From assembly GCF_963678635.1 (NCBI RefSeq), contig NC_087071.1, positions 30,122,141-30,186,140 of the forward strand: DNA of 64,000 nucleotides, in the 5' to 3' direction. Origin of the DNA: Symsagittifera roscoffensis. Its lineage: Eukaryota; Xenacoelomorpha; Acoela; Convolutidae. Below, piece after piece: positions 22,263-35,072 of the stretch. The position numbers and the translations under genes were made by a program. Position 1 is the first letter of the stretch; each line of letters begins with the position of its first letter. The notes beneath the pieces are model-generated. The model made no database searches and was not told the DNA's origin. It saw only the letters and a list, made by a program, of their open reading frames with translations.

Positions 22263-22440
22263 GCAGAAACGGCTCTTAACACGAAGGTCTTGGGTTCGAA
22301 TTCCACTTAGATCCCGATCGAGGGCTTTTCAAAGCCATTCGTCTCCTCAAAGTGGAACGACTGGGGCAAAATTAAGGATAGTCCTTATTCTGGATGGCTC
22401 TGCCTGGCAATTTGCGAGGCCGGGGGCTAACGTCAACTAA
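22263..22440 (+). repeat. tRNA-derived SINE, 5'-truncated copy
   Basis: B box GGTTCGAATTCC at 22293-22304 and the body word TCTCCTCAAAGTGGAACG (22342-22359) shared with the SINE at 11940-12100. The A-box half is decayed. The 3' part has GGCTCTGCCTGGCAATTTGC. Confidence 0.6.
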
Positions 22441-22449
22441 ATTTTAAAA

Positions 22450-24659
22450 ACTTATTGAATTTAGCTTGTGCTGTTGAAAAAACCGTGGAATAGAACCAGT
22501 GCAATGAAATCTTCACCTGGTGAAAAAGATGGTGAAAGCCATCAACTGACAGCACGCGACTAGTATTTTTTCATGTTTCATCTCAAACGGTGCTGGAATA
22601 GATGGGCGATAATCTAGATAATCTTAATTCACCGGGACAACTTAGCCAAGTCAAAAGCTGTTCTCGGACATGTTTTCAGTCATTTTTACTCATCCTACAC
22701 CTGAAACAGCTGATCCATGTGTATCACAGCAAAATCTCACCAGAATTTCGATATGAACTAGGTCAGTAGATGTCAACCGAACGATTCAAATCAAAACAAA
22801 AACCCGAATAAAACTGCATTAGAAAACAGCATCGTCAGCAAGTCTTCAATGGCTTTGGAAGAAAAACTTTAATTTAAAGCTCTGCGAATAATTATAAATG
22901 ACATCAGCAGACAACATAATTTGAAATGATTAAGATGCGAACTCCTAAAGTACAACCGCTAAAAAAACTATTTAAAGAAGCAACAACTTTTCCCTGAAAA
23001 CCCAAAAAACGGCTACACAAAAAAGTGTCTTCACTTCGTTCATCGCCACTGAACTAAATCGTTCACAGAGCTTCCTCGCAGTTTGCTTTGCTAATTTGTA
23101 GACATTAAATTAAGCACACCACGCCAAATAAAATTACACACTTGCATTTTATATCAATGAAAATAGTGATTCGTGGAAATGTTTTCAAGAATTGGAGTTT
23201 TGAAAAAGGACAGTTAAAAAAGAATAGCCGGCTACCAGGTAAACAGTATAGAATTTTTCGATCAGAAAAACATTTGAACAGACAGTTGGAGAAAAATACA
23301 ATTAAAAATTTGCAGATAATCACATTTTTGCAATAAGATTTATCGGTCAACCTCATCTGACGTTTATGTGCGATGCTTGATTTAATGTGGAAAAACACCC
23401 AAATCCAAAATCTGAAAAACAGATGAAAATTTACTTTAAGATGATATTTTTCTGAAGCAAAGAACTGTGCAACTACAAATATTAAACTCGTGTTATATTA
23501 ACTCCCGCTGTTTTTTCGTCACGCTTATTCCCTCAAAGGAAAACTACAACAGTCAGGGGCTTCGAAACGTTTAAGTTTAAAGATAGTGGGTATCACCTAA
23601 ACATATCCAAGATTTGGATAAAAAGACGACATTAAAAAATATCATAGCTAGCTCCGAAGACTACTGCAGATAGGCACATGAAATATTTATTTGTTCATCT
23701 GTTTGACTTCATAAGGTTGATTTGGTCACAAACGCAATTGACGGTCATAATTACCTGATAAGCTTAACGTCACTTTTAACTAGCTAAAACTTGTCAGGGA
23801 CATTTGAAAGCCGGGTATATTAGTTTAATCTTTATCTCTAAACTGAAATATTTGCCCAGTTGAATATAATACTCGTTATTATACCAATCATATTGAGCTT
23901 CGTTACTTGTATGACATCTAAGAATAAATACAACATGAGCTAGTTTCGATCTGTTGACCTTTGAATACTTAACCCAACAACCAGTGCCGCTGATTGACAT
24001 AATACAGATTTGAACGAAGATTGCAACAAGATTGTTTTCGAATGGCGAACGGCAGTGCTAAAAACAAATTAACCGAATCGAGGAAAAAAAACTTTTTCTT
24101 ATCGATCACCAGTATGGTTTACTGATTATAAATAATAGATACGACTTCTGAATATGTTAAATAAATAATGTGAGCTACAGAGCATAATTTGGAGAAAACA
24201 TACTTAAAAATGAAACAAACTCAACTGACAGTTAAAAAATTAAAAATCAAAGAAACAAAGAAAAAGCATTTCAGAAACAAATTTTTCTATCAATTTTCTT
24301 AGAAACAATTTCCCTTTAAGAGCCTTTGTATGACTGATATCAATCCTCAATCAGAAAGCTAGAGTTAGTTTAAGATGCATTATTTGTGAACCATTGCTGC
24401 ACCACTTTCACTGTCGTAGACAGGACTGATTTGAGCACCTTTTTGAAAGACACGGAAGCGTGAAAAATCAGTTTATTTAACTTGCTAAAGAAAACGACCT
24501 CGTTTATTACCACTTTTCCAACAGAGCATACAGACAAGACAATTTATGAACTCAGTGAGCTCAAGCAGGCCCCAAAAAGACATTTTTCAATTTTGGAGTT
24601 TGAAAGGAAACATATATCAAATTGAATATCTTTGAATTTCACGAACCTTTTATGATTGG
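22450..24659. other. Intergenic AT-rich stretch
   Basis: No coding signal recognised on either strand, and no tRNA or clear repeat boundaries. Short open frames (for example 23105-23398 minus) have biased AT composition and no family resemblance. Confidence 0.45.
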
Positions 24660-24665
24660 CCTTTT

Positions 24666-24876
24666 CGGCTCTTTTTCCTTCCCCCCCCCCCACCTCACAC
24701 AAACATGAATTTTATGGTCTAACGAGTGGCTTTACAAGGTTAATTATGAAGACCAACTATGTTTGTTATGGTCTAATTAGTCTGCATGTCATTTTTCATG
24801 ACAATAGGACAAAGTGAACAGTAATTCCAAAATGAAAAATTTGCAGGTGGGGGGGGGGGGGAAGGAAAAAGAGCCG
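24666..24876. mobile_element. 211-bp MITE with C/G-tract terminal inverted repeats
   Basis: Left end CGGCTCTTTTTCCTT followed by 11 C and ACCT; right end AGGT, 13 G, then AAGGAAAAAGAGCCG. The terminal inverted repeats are about 30 bp. The element is flanked by the 6-bp direct repeat CCTTTT (24660-24665 and 24877-24882), a likely target duplication. No coding capacity, so it must be mobilised in trans. The superfamily is not clear. Confidence 0.75.
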
Positions 24877-24882
24877 CCTTTT

Positions 24883-26100
24883 CTTGTAAAACCAATTTGG
24901 GTAAACTGGATGAATAAAAAAAATTTACTGGAAAATTTCATTGGAACAATGACTTGTTCTACAACACAAAGATAAGCTACGATTGAGTACTAACAGCTAC
25001 ACAAAAGTCAATAAAATAAAATGAAACTTGAGCAGATTTTCCGTAGAAAATTTGAACATGAAGGATAACATTAATAAATACATTCATTATTTAAGTATTA
25101 GTTACTTTCTATTTTATAGCTGAGTCAAGATTCTGAGTCAAAATCCAACCAGCTTGAAATATTTGGTAAGCCTGTCTGGAGGAAGTTAAATGAGGGAATA
25201 GCCAACAGCTTGGCTTTTTGAGTCCAACAATTAGACGGCTAATTAACACCGTGGAATTAAACGTTCAAGCTGATGAAAGCTCAAAATTGCAACTTCTTTG
25301 TGCGGCGGCATTTGATTGTTTCAAGAATGACTCGATGTTTCCAGGATGATTCAAATTATGTTCACAAGAATTGTTTTATTGCAACAAAGTCGATAGGCAG
25401 TGGAAAAAGTGTCAAAGACAACCGAAGGGTTTTTCTATTTCGAAGAAAAAATATATCGGGTTGAAGCTCTTTTATGATTGATAATTTTGGAAAGTTATAC
25501 CATTTAGAGAACACGGGATCAAAATGTAATTTTCATTCTGCTGAGAACTAAAGACCATTTATGAAACGAAGTCATTCACGTTTTTCGCGACCTTTTAGTT
25601 TTGCTGTTCCATTGTGGAGTTTGCTTTCCTTTTAACAAAGACTGGAATTCTATTTGAAATTAAATATCAAAACGCAAAAATTCAACTTCAGCTCGAAAAA
25701 ATTGAAAACTTCTTATAGAAAAACAAAGAAAAATTCAAAGACTATTTCCTAGAAAAATGTAGAAACAATCAATGTCTTCATTATCACTGAAGGCAAGAAA
25801 AAATATACAAAAAGCAGAAAAACAGGACCAATATAAGACAAAAAAAACTCGTTCATTAACAATTGACGCGTCAAAAGATGACAGAACATATCGCGCGACA
25901 AAACAACACCCTAGCATTTTAGGATCAAATATTTCGTGGACCAAACGAACATTAATGTTTTTCTTGAATCACCCGACCAGAAATCAACGCTTATTGCTTA
26001 TGAAGAAAAAATCACCCGGCTCTGAAAAAACTAGAACTTCAATTTCGAATCCAGAGTACCACTATAATCATTGAATTTCAAAAACAATTTATTAAAGGCA
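24883..26100. other. Intergenic stretch with part of an interspersed repeat
   Basis: Mostly unremarkable AT-rich DNA. At about 25612-25640 it has TGGAGTTTGCTTTCC, a word of the dispersed family seen at 9840 and 27170. The frame 25772-26074 shows no recognisable domain. Confidence 0.4.
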
Positions 26101-26119
26101 CTTTATTGATAAACTTATC

Positions 26120-27345
26120 CAATTTGAGACACAGAGGCAAAGCTGAGCACCGCACCACTTGCGATAGAGCAATTACAGAGTAAATACAGCATGACGCTCA
26201 AGAACAAGCAAAGGTGACTTCGAAAAAAATCTAGAAAAACGTTAGAAAAAAAATCGAAAGTCATTTTTATCTCTAAATAAATTAAGTGATTTTAAAAGCT
26301 CCCAATGATTTAAAAGACGAGCCAAAGAATTGGCCCAAGGGTTTTATTGACTTCATAAAAAAAATCGGAACATTGTAGGAAACAAAATATTTGGTAAATA
26401 AGCCAACAGAATTAAAGCCGGCAGCCAATAAGCTGAAACTCAACCGAAATATTTCTGCAAAAGAACTTGTCAAAAAAAACATGTACTGCCCAAATGGTAT
26501 CACCGAGTGCCAAATAAGTATATACACTTTCAGCACTAAACTGAGGGCTTAATTGACAACAAAGTCGAAAAAACATCAGCCAAAAAATTATATAGAAATT
26601 ATAATATTATACAGCAAACTTGATCAAAAAATATTAAACTAGTTTTGGAGAAAACACAGGCCCAGACAAATGAATGCAAAATTAGCGTCCAAAAACTTAC
26701 CAAGCAAAAACAAGGCCAAAAATATCTGAGCAGAAATATTAAATTAACGCTAACCAAGCCGAACTTTTTTTAATTGAAACTAATAAAAAAATTTGTAAAT
26801 TCCCTCTCGCTCAAAACACAGACGCACACAGAAAACTTTTAGGTCATCAAACGGCGCAATACGAGGCCACTAGGCGATATAACATCGGGCGAAAACTATT
26901 TTAAGCTGAAAAAAGGACAAAAAAAACTAAATTACAACCAACATAAAAAGCAAATTTCGAAAAGGACGGGTATTTAAAAATTTAGTAAAATCAAAAACGC
27001 TTATTTGCTACAGTCTGGAGTAGGATTTGCAACGAGGAAAAAGAGGTAAAAGAGTCATGCGAACAAAATGATTTACAGGAAAAAAAAGTCTAATATCCGA
27101 TTGCAACACCTTCCTTTTCCCAAAGGTAAAAACTGATTTATTAGGTAAAGTTGTTATTCCGCTGTTTGACAGCTGAGTTTGCGTTCCTTTTAACAAGAAA
27201 TGAACTGAACAAAAAGAAATCAAAAACAAACCGCAAAAAAATCAAATTTGAGCGTGAAAAAATTTTAAGAATTTTTCTGAAGAAAAATCATCACGACCTA
27301 TATGAGTCTGAACTACGTTCTTAATCAGCCGATAAAAACTTAACC
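26120..27345 (+). repeat. Long A-rich interspersed repeat, copy B
   Basis: Starts with ACAGAGGCAAAGCTGAGCACC and CACTTGCGATA (26131-26166), then shares ordered words with 13520-15050 (GAGGCCACTAGGCGATATAA, CGATTGCAACACC). It ends with GAGTCTGAACTACGTTCTT, also seen at 9980 and, degenerate, at 32845. The ends are inferred from where similarity stops. Confidence 0.5.
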
Positions 27346-28464
27346 ATCCCAAAAAACACATATCTTCATTAAGCACTTAGTACATTGATTTCAACAAGCT
27401 AAACAGTTCTTAGCAGACTTTTCACTGTATTTGCGACTTCAATCTTGATACAGAGTAAAACGAAAAGTGTTAAGTGAAGAATTCAATTTACTTTGTGTTA
27501 CATAATTGTCAATAAATTGCATTGGTATAACAATAGCAATCGAAATACTATTCATGCATATTAAGTGCAGTTTGCAACTGTGACATATTACTTTCAGTTA
27601 GGTCTTGATTCTTTTTTGAAAAAATAACAGTCATTGAAAACAATTTTCAGTTCATGAAAACAATTAGTAGAAACATTTTTTCTGTACTAGACAAGCTAAA
27701 AAATGAATCAACACAGCTTAAAAAACAAACAGTTAAAGTTCGTATATAAGTTTGTTAAAACTAGGTATTACGGCAATTTTTCTTTTATTACAGCACTTGG
27801 CAGCATTGCGCAGAACTTCAATTTATTGCAATACTGGTTAGCTCAATTGGTGTTATCAAAATAAGGATACTACAAAAATTTAGACAATATTCATAAGCAC
27901 TAGTTACACAACTACAAACTAAATTTTTTTTTCCATTTTTTGAAAATGAAGAGTCTTGATTTTTAACAGCAGTAAGGAGGAACCTTCCTTATCGAGAGAG
28001 AACTTGTTCATTAGAAATGTGTTCTTTTTGTTTGATGTTTCTAAAATCTCAGCCGTTTGAAACTTTTGAATCAAAATAAAAACAGCTATCAACACTTCCT
28101 TTACAGATAATTAGGCTTAGTTATCACTTGAATTGGTTACTAAAAATTGCCGATAAACAAAGATTAAAATGACGGTCAATAAGTGCTTAAGTGTAGAATC
28201 TGAAGTCCTATATGCAACATTAATTTGCTATACAACTATTTTGTCGAAAAAATCGAGATCAACCTTGCAAATTCCTTTAATTTTTATTCCGAATAGATAT
28301 AAAAATTCAAGTCATTCAGATGGAAAAACCCCTAAATTAGGGCACTGACAATTTTGAAAAACTTTCTTTCGAACACAAGATAAATTTTGTTTTATGGAAG
28401 TTGCTAGTTTGATCTACAATTTCGAAGCAGCCTCAGCAGCTTTATTCAATTCAGCATTTTCAGC
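27346..28464. other. Region downstream of the dehydrogenase gene
   Basis: AT-rich, no coding signal seen. The 3' UTR and polyadenylation site of the minus-strand dehydrogenase gene must lie here. AATAAA-like words are too common in this composition to pick one. Confidence 0.4.
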
Positions 28465-31400
28465 TTACTTGGTCAGGTCAAACATCGCTTTAGCAATGGT
28501 TCCTTTCTTCAGCTTGTCAAACGCATCCTGGTATTCGCTCAGAGGGAACGTCTTTATATCCAGGAAGTCCAGATCCAGAAGCTTCTTCTGAGAGAGATCC
28601 GCAATTGCTTCCAGGGCCGGATTGAGGGATCCAGGGTTAGTCAGCGCTCCCGTGATTTCAACTTCCTTCATGAGAATATCATGCAGGTGCAATTTGCACT
28701 CAGCTTCTTTCTTCACAACTCCAAAAAGGACAAGTTTGCCCTTCTTTCTCAGGTTTTCGAAGCCAGCTTGGATTGCAGGAGGGGCGCCGGTGAAGTCAAA
28801 CGCACGGTCGTAGCCGTAAGTCGGATCCGTGCCGGCAGCTTCTTTCTCCTTGCCGATCTTGAAACAATGAACGATTTAATTTTTGTTTTCGAGGCGTAAG
28901 CAAAAATCCAAATGAAACTTGTACGGAACCAAGCTAGTCGAAAAAGCGAATAAAATATTACAATGACGTACCTAACTGAAATGTATCACCTCTGTAAATC
29001 AAATTTACAAAACAGAGGCGAAGCGGTAAGAATCTGGAAAACAAAAAAGGAAGTTGTAGGAAACCGCCATACAAACAAACAAATGACGAGCTGACGGGAA
29101 AAGAAAACCAAAAGGAAACCATTTTTCAAACTCTGATTTAAAATTATCGGTTAAAGCTTCGAAATTTTCTAAAAAAAATAAACACAGAACAAAAACTTCA
29201 TCCTTTCTTAGAAAGTTTGAATTGAAATTAGTTCGAGCTAGAACACTAGCTGAAAATATCACGCAGTTTTGGTTCCTACCTTTTTAGCTCCAGGAGAAAT
29301 TAATGCCGTACAATTTAGCCCCGTGACATTTAATACCTAAGCAACCTACAACCACGACAATTCAACGCCATTTCTATAACTTAACGTCATTTTAATCCAT
29401 AATAAAAAAAAAACTTGCTTCAGTAGCGACGTCGGTAGTAACAAAGATCAAACCGTCAAATCTTTGCCATTTCAAGCAAAAAAATGTACGCTAATTTTGA
29501 ATTGGACCAGTCAAAAAACAAAAAGAGAAAAAAAATGTAGGCTTTCCAGTCTTTCCTATTGCTAAAAAGATTGAAACTAAAAATGAGTAAACTCAAGGGC
29601 ATGATAATTAAATTGAAGTGATCTGAATGAAAAAGTCGGAATTCTTAGACATTTAGAGCTGGTACCCCAGACAAGATAAAATATTATGCACTATCTCATA
29701 GCAATGATCGTTCAATTTTCGATTCGAACCTCATCAAAAAACCGATCTTGTTCAGCTTTTTAGAATTGTTGGCACAAACACGCAATTGCCAGCCACTAGT
29801 CCAAACCTAGCATCCCGTCACAAGGGCTCTATAGTGCAAAAAATAAGTAAAAATAAGCCTCGAATTATTTCGGCTACGTGTCGGAATCGATCCTGCGACC
29901 TAGATACTATGAGTTTCACACACTAGCCATGGACGCTAAGCAGTTAACAAACACTAGACAAACAAAACAGAACAGATGCTATGAAGTTTACAATGCTACA
30001 GATAGTGTTAAAAGCATTAGCCAAATGAATGAACATTTTAACGAACACTTTTCCGTGTGAATTAGCTTAGAAAAAAAAAGAAGAATCTTACAAATATACT
30101 AACGCTCGGAAGTGTAAAAACATGCAAATTTAAATTCGACAAGAAATAAAAAACCAAACAAAACTTTAGTGGGTTTTTTAACAAAAATTTAGGGTAGCTC
30201 CAAAGAATGACAAATCATGTCCTAAAAAGTAGACTCAAACAAAAACAAATCAAAATGGACAATACGAATTATACTTTGAACCACTTTGTACGAAAACCTT
30301 GTAATTAGTACGAAAACTTTGTAATTAAATTGCGAGAAATATTGAGTTGCAAAATTTCTGAAATCGAAATAGTATTATTATGCTGATATTTGAAACAAAT
30401 AGCTTTTTTCGGTTCATTTGGACAATGAGAACTGCATCAACTGTGTTGCCTTATAACCAATCGAATGTCAAATAAGAAAACTTAAAATCAGAACATGAAT
30501 AGTCAGAAAGTCACGGTACATTTTAACGCATGTCAGACAACATGCATGTAGCCACAGAAAGAAAAAAAACAAATAGGCATCGTTATTGTAAGTATATATA
30601 AAAAATTCATTATACATCTGCAAAAACAAGGGATGTGTTTCAACGTAATAAAAAATAAATTTATGCAAATAAAATTGATATATCGGATGACTCAGGGGGT
30701 TGAGTTGAAAGATGCTGAGTACTCTAACCACATGTTCCAGTGAGGTCGGGATAGCCGCGTCATCACAGCCTTCCCTCCTCGAGCATTGCATTTATTGACG
30801 AGTCAGTTGAATAAAAATTTGATTTTAGAGATCTCGACCGTCTGATACATAAAATTGTGTTTCATAGGAGTGCAAAACTTATTTTGGTTGTGATAAAGAT
30901 GATTGCATCTGCGTAGGAGTCGTATCTCTTGGTGCTTTATTTGGAGGCAATTCCTATTATAACTTTGGTGACAGAAGGTTCCGTTCCATCAGTACATTCA
31001 GAAATTAATGGGTTGGAGGTGGCATTCTCGACTTTGACGATTCTTTATTCATATTTGAGTTTATTCAGATTTTCATGATAACCATATGAATATTTTATAG
31101 TTTTCGAAAAATTTTGAATACACGATTGAATACTTCAACATCAAAATATGTCTTTTTAAATCAGGGCTCCCATAGACCGTTTGCTTCGATGCCTAATTTT
31201 GCCTCATCTTCAGTGATCATTGATTTTTTACCGTAGGACTAACCTGGTAACGGCTGATGGCTGGGTTCAATTTCAACGCCATAACATACGACGTTTAGTA
31301 AATCTATCTCGTATCTCCTTGTGGCTGATGATGATGTAGCCTCCTTTAGGACAGTGAAAAGAATTTGCGATTGTGAACTGTTCGCCACATGCACATGCCA

Positions 31401-34400
31401 TTGGGATATTTTTAGATTCCTTCCGTATCTGTGTGATATACCATCTCTGAATTCAGATTTCGTCAAATTAAAGTTGAAATAATTCAGTGGGAGTGCATTG
31501 AGCCAACTCGATGAGCCTTTGTCCGAGGCTAAATTAAGAGTTTTAATTTCCTTGACAGTTAATTTGCTTTTCAATTGCTCTTCAATTTCAACATCTTCAA
31601 TTTTTCGTTTTTCATATCACCTATCAATTTTTTTTGTATACTCGTACCTAATTCTATATATTCGTTCACTGAAACTGAATCGCTAACAGCTTGAGATCTC
31701 AAGTAATCATATTCATATTCACGATCATCAGTGACAGCAGATTCAGGCAGGCCGCCTTCTCTAATTAGAAAGGAAAATATTTTTTTTAGCAGATTCACTA
31801 AAGCTGCGTTTTTTTATTGAGTAGCATTTTACTTCATGATATCCAGAAGCTGCGCTACGCTGTGTAAGGATCATCAGCAGCTTTTTAAGCATTTCAATGC
31901 TTCCTACTGCGTTTCCATCATCAGCATACCATTTTATGAGTAACTGATTCAGGAGATACGAGTCTGATCAGTGGTAAGATTGATACCCCATACATCGTGA
32001 TTGCTAAAAGACATCCTTGCGTTGAGCCTTCTTGGGACATTAAACACAATAAAGAAGCATGAGGGTTAGTATGAGCTGTCTATGGCGTAAGATATTGCGG
32101 GCACAGTTTTTCGATTTTTTTACAGTGCGAGGTTGCGATTTAAAAGCCTTTTTGCATCTATTATAAAAGCAGTGCTTGTGATTGTCCCTTAATGACAGTT
32201 TTTTTGACTGAAAAAAATGTGTATGCGATACCAGATTTTTGACCTAAGCAGAGCTGAGTATTTCCGCCAAGAAGCCTGAGATCTTTTTGTAAGCATCGTA
32301 TAAGGCAGAATCCGATTACCCGCCACCAATTGGTCGTACTCCGGTGTTTTTGTCAAGCACTATAAGGCGACATGCGTATAGCTGTCTAAGAAGTCAAGTT
32401 TCTTGGTGGCGATTCCGATTGGTAATTTTGCAATGCTTTTGCAGAGGCAACAAGAAGATGCTTTAAAGCTCATTTCATTGCGGCTTTGCGTATTTTAAGG
32501 TCATTAAGTTTGTCGAAATTTGCCTGATTTTCTGAAAACCCCGGGGGGACAAATGCTGTACCGGCGCACCACACAAAATCCATTTAATAAGTTTATCATA
32601 ACAATTAGGCAAAATGTCAAACCACATGCTTAGAAAAAACTGTAAAGGTGCTCCAAGAATGGCACCAATATTTGCGACTTAGATTAGAAAAAAGAATAGA
32701 CGTTATAACACGACCTCACTAAAGTTCGCAAGTTTAATTAGACTTAAAAAGTCAAACCACCAAAACTCAGATTTGAGCGTGATGAAAGTTTTACTTTCCA
32801 GAAAAATCATCAGGACAAATAACATTGCAACCACTACGTTCAGGGACATAAGAAAAGTGTTTGCCCTCAAGTACATATAATAGTTTAAAAAATCTGTGCG
32901 TCTTTCATGCGTTTGAAAACAGTGATCAACCGTGTACAATCCCCCTCAAAGTAACCTACCGTAGAATCTCCCCCCTAGCCACGTATTAATTTTGAAAATT
33001 GATTTCGTATAAAAAATTCATTTCAAACAAAAGCGCAGAATAGATTGCTTGATACTATTCATTAACCAAATTATTATTGAGTTATTTAAGAATTATTTTT
33101 TCGATTACTTCGATCAATTTAGTTTGCCCTCAAATCTGACGTATGACAAACCAGTATTTTATCCCCCTCTAAATCGATTAGGGGGGCAATAGTACGGTTG
33201 ATCCAAAAACAGATACGAAAATTCAGATTATGGCATTTTTGGAAAGGAAATTCAGGCAACAGCAATTTTTTCAAACAGAACTGTTTTTAATAGTAATCTA
33301 CAGTATCAAAATTGCATTGAACCCATTTTAATTTTAATTAATATAGTATCTCTATCCATATGAACAAGATTGGCTCTTTCTATAAGAAGATTATGTTTTT
33401 ATCATAACTTTGTATATGAAGCAGAAGGCGACACACACTTACATCAGCGGGATGCACAGCTCTGACTCCAGGCAACTTCATTTTCTGAACCGTCTCCCTT
33501 CTATGATCACTCAACTCCATCACAGTTATGTTTCTGATCTTCTTCGAGGCCAGTAGAATAGTAGCAAGCAGTCCAATGATGCCTGCTCCCATGACTAGGA
33601 TATCCTGGTCTTCCTTGATCGGGGAACCTTGATCAATCGCGTGCATGATGCAAGAATAGGGCTCAACCAGGATCGCATCTTCCAATGTTACCTAAATTGT
33701 AAACTTTTTAGCTTGCGAGCAATCAAGATAGAAATTACTATACACAAACAAGCACTTCAGAAGAACACAAAATTAAAGTAGAACCGATTGCTCAAAACCC
33801 ATTGCTGCCAACAATCTTCTCCTTATCTTGTTTATACATTCTTGCCTCTAATATCTCAGAAGCCTTCACACAACAGAAAAGGTAATTTCCCTGGATTACC
33901 ATGAATTGACTCAAACTGATAGCTTAAAAAAGGATAGCTCGTTGCTGTGCAAGCAGCACAGAACATTCCGACCATGTCATTGGCTAATGTAGTTCGAGCC
34001 ACGACTGAAAGGGCTTCAATTTGATATATCACTCGACTCATTCCGATTCTTATTTGTGGTAACTCATTTTGCGTGGATAACAAAAAAAACTAGAACACTC
34101 AAAAACAAAAGTACTCCATTTCTTCAATGGTCGAAACAATAAAGCAATGGTTATCAATTAAAATACTAACTTTAGGAGGCAGCACATAGCAACTCTTTCC
34201 TGGCGCAATAGTATACGGCGCAAACGCTCCATCTCTTCGCATTCCAAGAGATGCATCCAGTGCCTGCTTCATGCAGAAATGAGGACAATCTCGGTGGCAA
34301 TAATAGCAATCTCCACACGCACCGTGAGGATTGACAACCACAACATCTCCCACTTTGCACTCTGTCACTTCCGAGCCAACTTCAGCAACCTTCCCGACAC

Positions 34401-34587
34401 ATTCGTGGCCCATTATAACACCCTGGTTAGCGCCGAAACTTCCCTCAAGAATATGAAGATCGGTTCCGCACACTCCAGCGCGAAGAACCTCAATGAGGAC
34501 TTCGGAGCTTTTGGTCAGCTGTGGTTTGACAAAATCTACTTTCTCCAGTTCATTTCCCTTCAGTTTCAAGCACTTACCACCAGACAT
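28465..34587 (-). CDS. Zinc-dependent alcohol/polyol dehydrogenase (MDR superfamily), three exons
   Basis: Predicted cytosolic NAD(P)-dependent oxidoreductase of the sorbitol dehydrogenase-like branch of the medium-chain dehydrogenases. Exons, all phase 0: 34587-34171 (139 codons from ATG), 33691-33443 (83 codons) and 28857-28465 (130 codons plus TAA), giving 352 residues, the normal family length. Seen: catalytic zinc ligands C40 (GVCGTDLH), H61/E62 (GHEC) and E149 (LVEP); structural zinc cysteines 91, 94, 97 and 105; a Rossmann GAGIIG at 174-179; and the C-terminal FDFTGAPPAI and GKLVLFGVV. Donors are GTTAGT and GTAAGT; acceptors are TTTAG and TTTCAAG. The 4.6-kb second intron contains a decayed RT element and a SINE. 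The substrate cannot be told from sequence; a polyol is a guess from the branch. The exon 3 acceptor is the least certain border. Confidence 0.88.
29840..30090 (-). repeat. tRNA-like SINE family B, copy 2 (intronic)
   Basis: Shares ordered words with 18350-18660: CTCGAATTA, CGATCCTGCGACCTA, ACAGATGCTATGAAGTTTAC and AATGCTACAGATAGTG. The B-box-like word is GATCGATTCC, reading minus. It lies in intron 2 of the dehydrogenase gene. Confidence 0.5.
30905..32580 (-). pseudogene. Decayed reverse-transcriptase element in dehydrogenase intron
   Basis: Reading minus with several frameshifts and stops: LIVLDKNTGVRPIG (RT start, about 32350), IKWYADDGNAVGS (RT active site YADD, about 31930-31915), a linker, then DKGSSSWLNALPL (about 31520), SEFRDGISHRYG, VEIEPSHQPL and a tail with TYFDVEVFNR (about 31120). 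The KGxSSWLxxLP...EPxxxPL order is that of a widespread, poorly classified RT family I know from cnidarian and other invertebrate genomes. Not functional. I do not assign it to LINE or DIRS with confidence. Confidence 0.65.
32950..33205. repeat. Possible small inverted-repeat element
   Basis: ACCGTAGAATCTCCCCCCTA near 32959-32978 resembles the reverse complement of the 33180-33197 segment (ACCGTACTATTGCCCCCCTA). Imperfect arms around about 200 bp of AT-rich DNA, so possibly a decayed MITE. Confidence 0.3.
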
Positions 34588-35072
34588 TTTAAAGACCTAT
34601 AAAACAATTTAAAATACACTAGTGGACAAAAAATAAGCGCAAACTCAAGATTTGCCACTCTAAAATACTTGTTTCCAATGTCCATGTTGAAAATTTCCTT
34701 CGAAATTCAGAAAAGCTTTTACATAGACCAAGAGCAAATGATCAGAAATACCCTCTATCATACTATAAATATTTGGTATCAACGACTTACCAAGCACATA
34801 GTCATTACTTGGTAAGTTGTGATAACCAAGCACAGTCATTGCTTTTAGCCTAATTGTTGTGATAAACTTATTAAATAGATTTGTTATGTTTGATGTTTGT
34901 GGAGCGCCCTCTGAGGGATTTTAGAGACAGGTCTGTCAAGTGGCTTTCTGTGGGGAGGTGCGAAACTGGAACTGGCTTGAAGAGTCTGGTGGTGCACCGC
35001 TGGACCTACTGAACTCGGGTGAGATTGTTCCTTGTTTTTGATTTTTGTAATTCGATTTTAAAATTTAACTTA
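34588..35072. promoter_or_regulatory. Interval upstream of the dehydrogenase gene
   Basis: 485 bp between the dehydrogenase ATG and the giant LTR element; it must hold the 5' UTR and at least the proximal promoter. I could not identify specific promoter elements. The LTR insertion lies within 0.5 kb of the start codon and could affect expression. Confidence 0.4.

Noticed and set aside
31498-31686. Plus-strand frame as a membrane protein gene
   Set aside because: Antisense to the decayed RT element, whose minus-strand motifs are recognisable.
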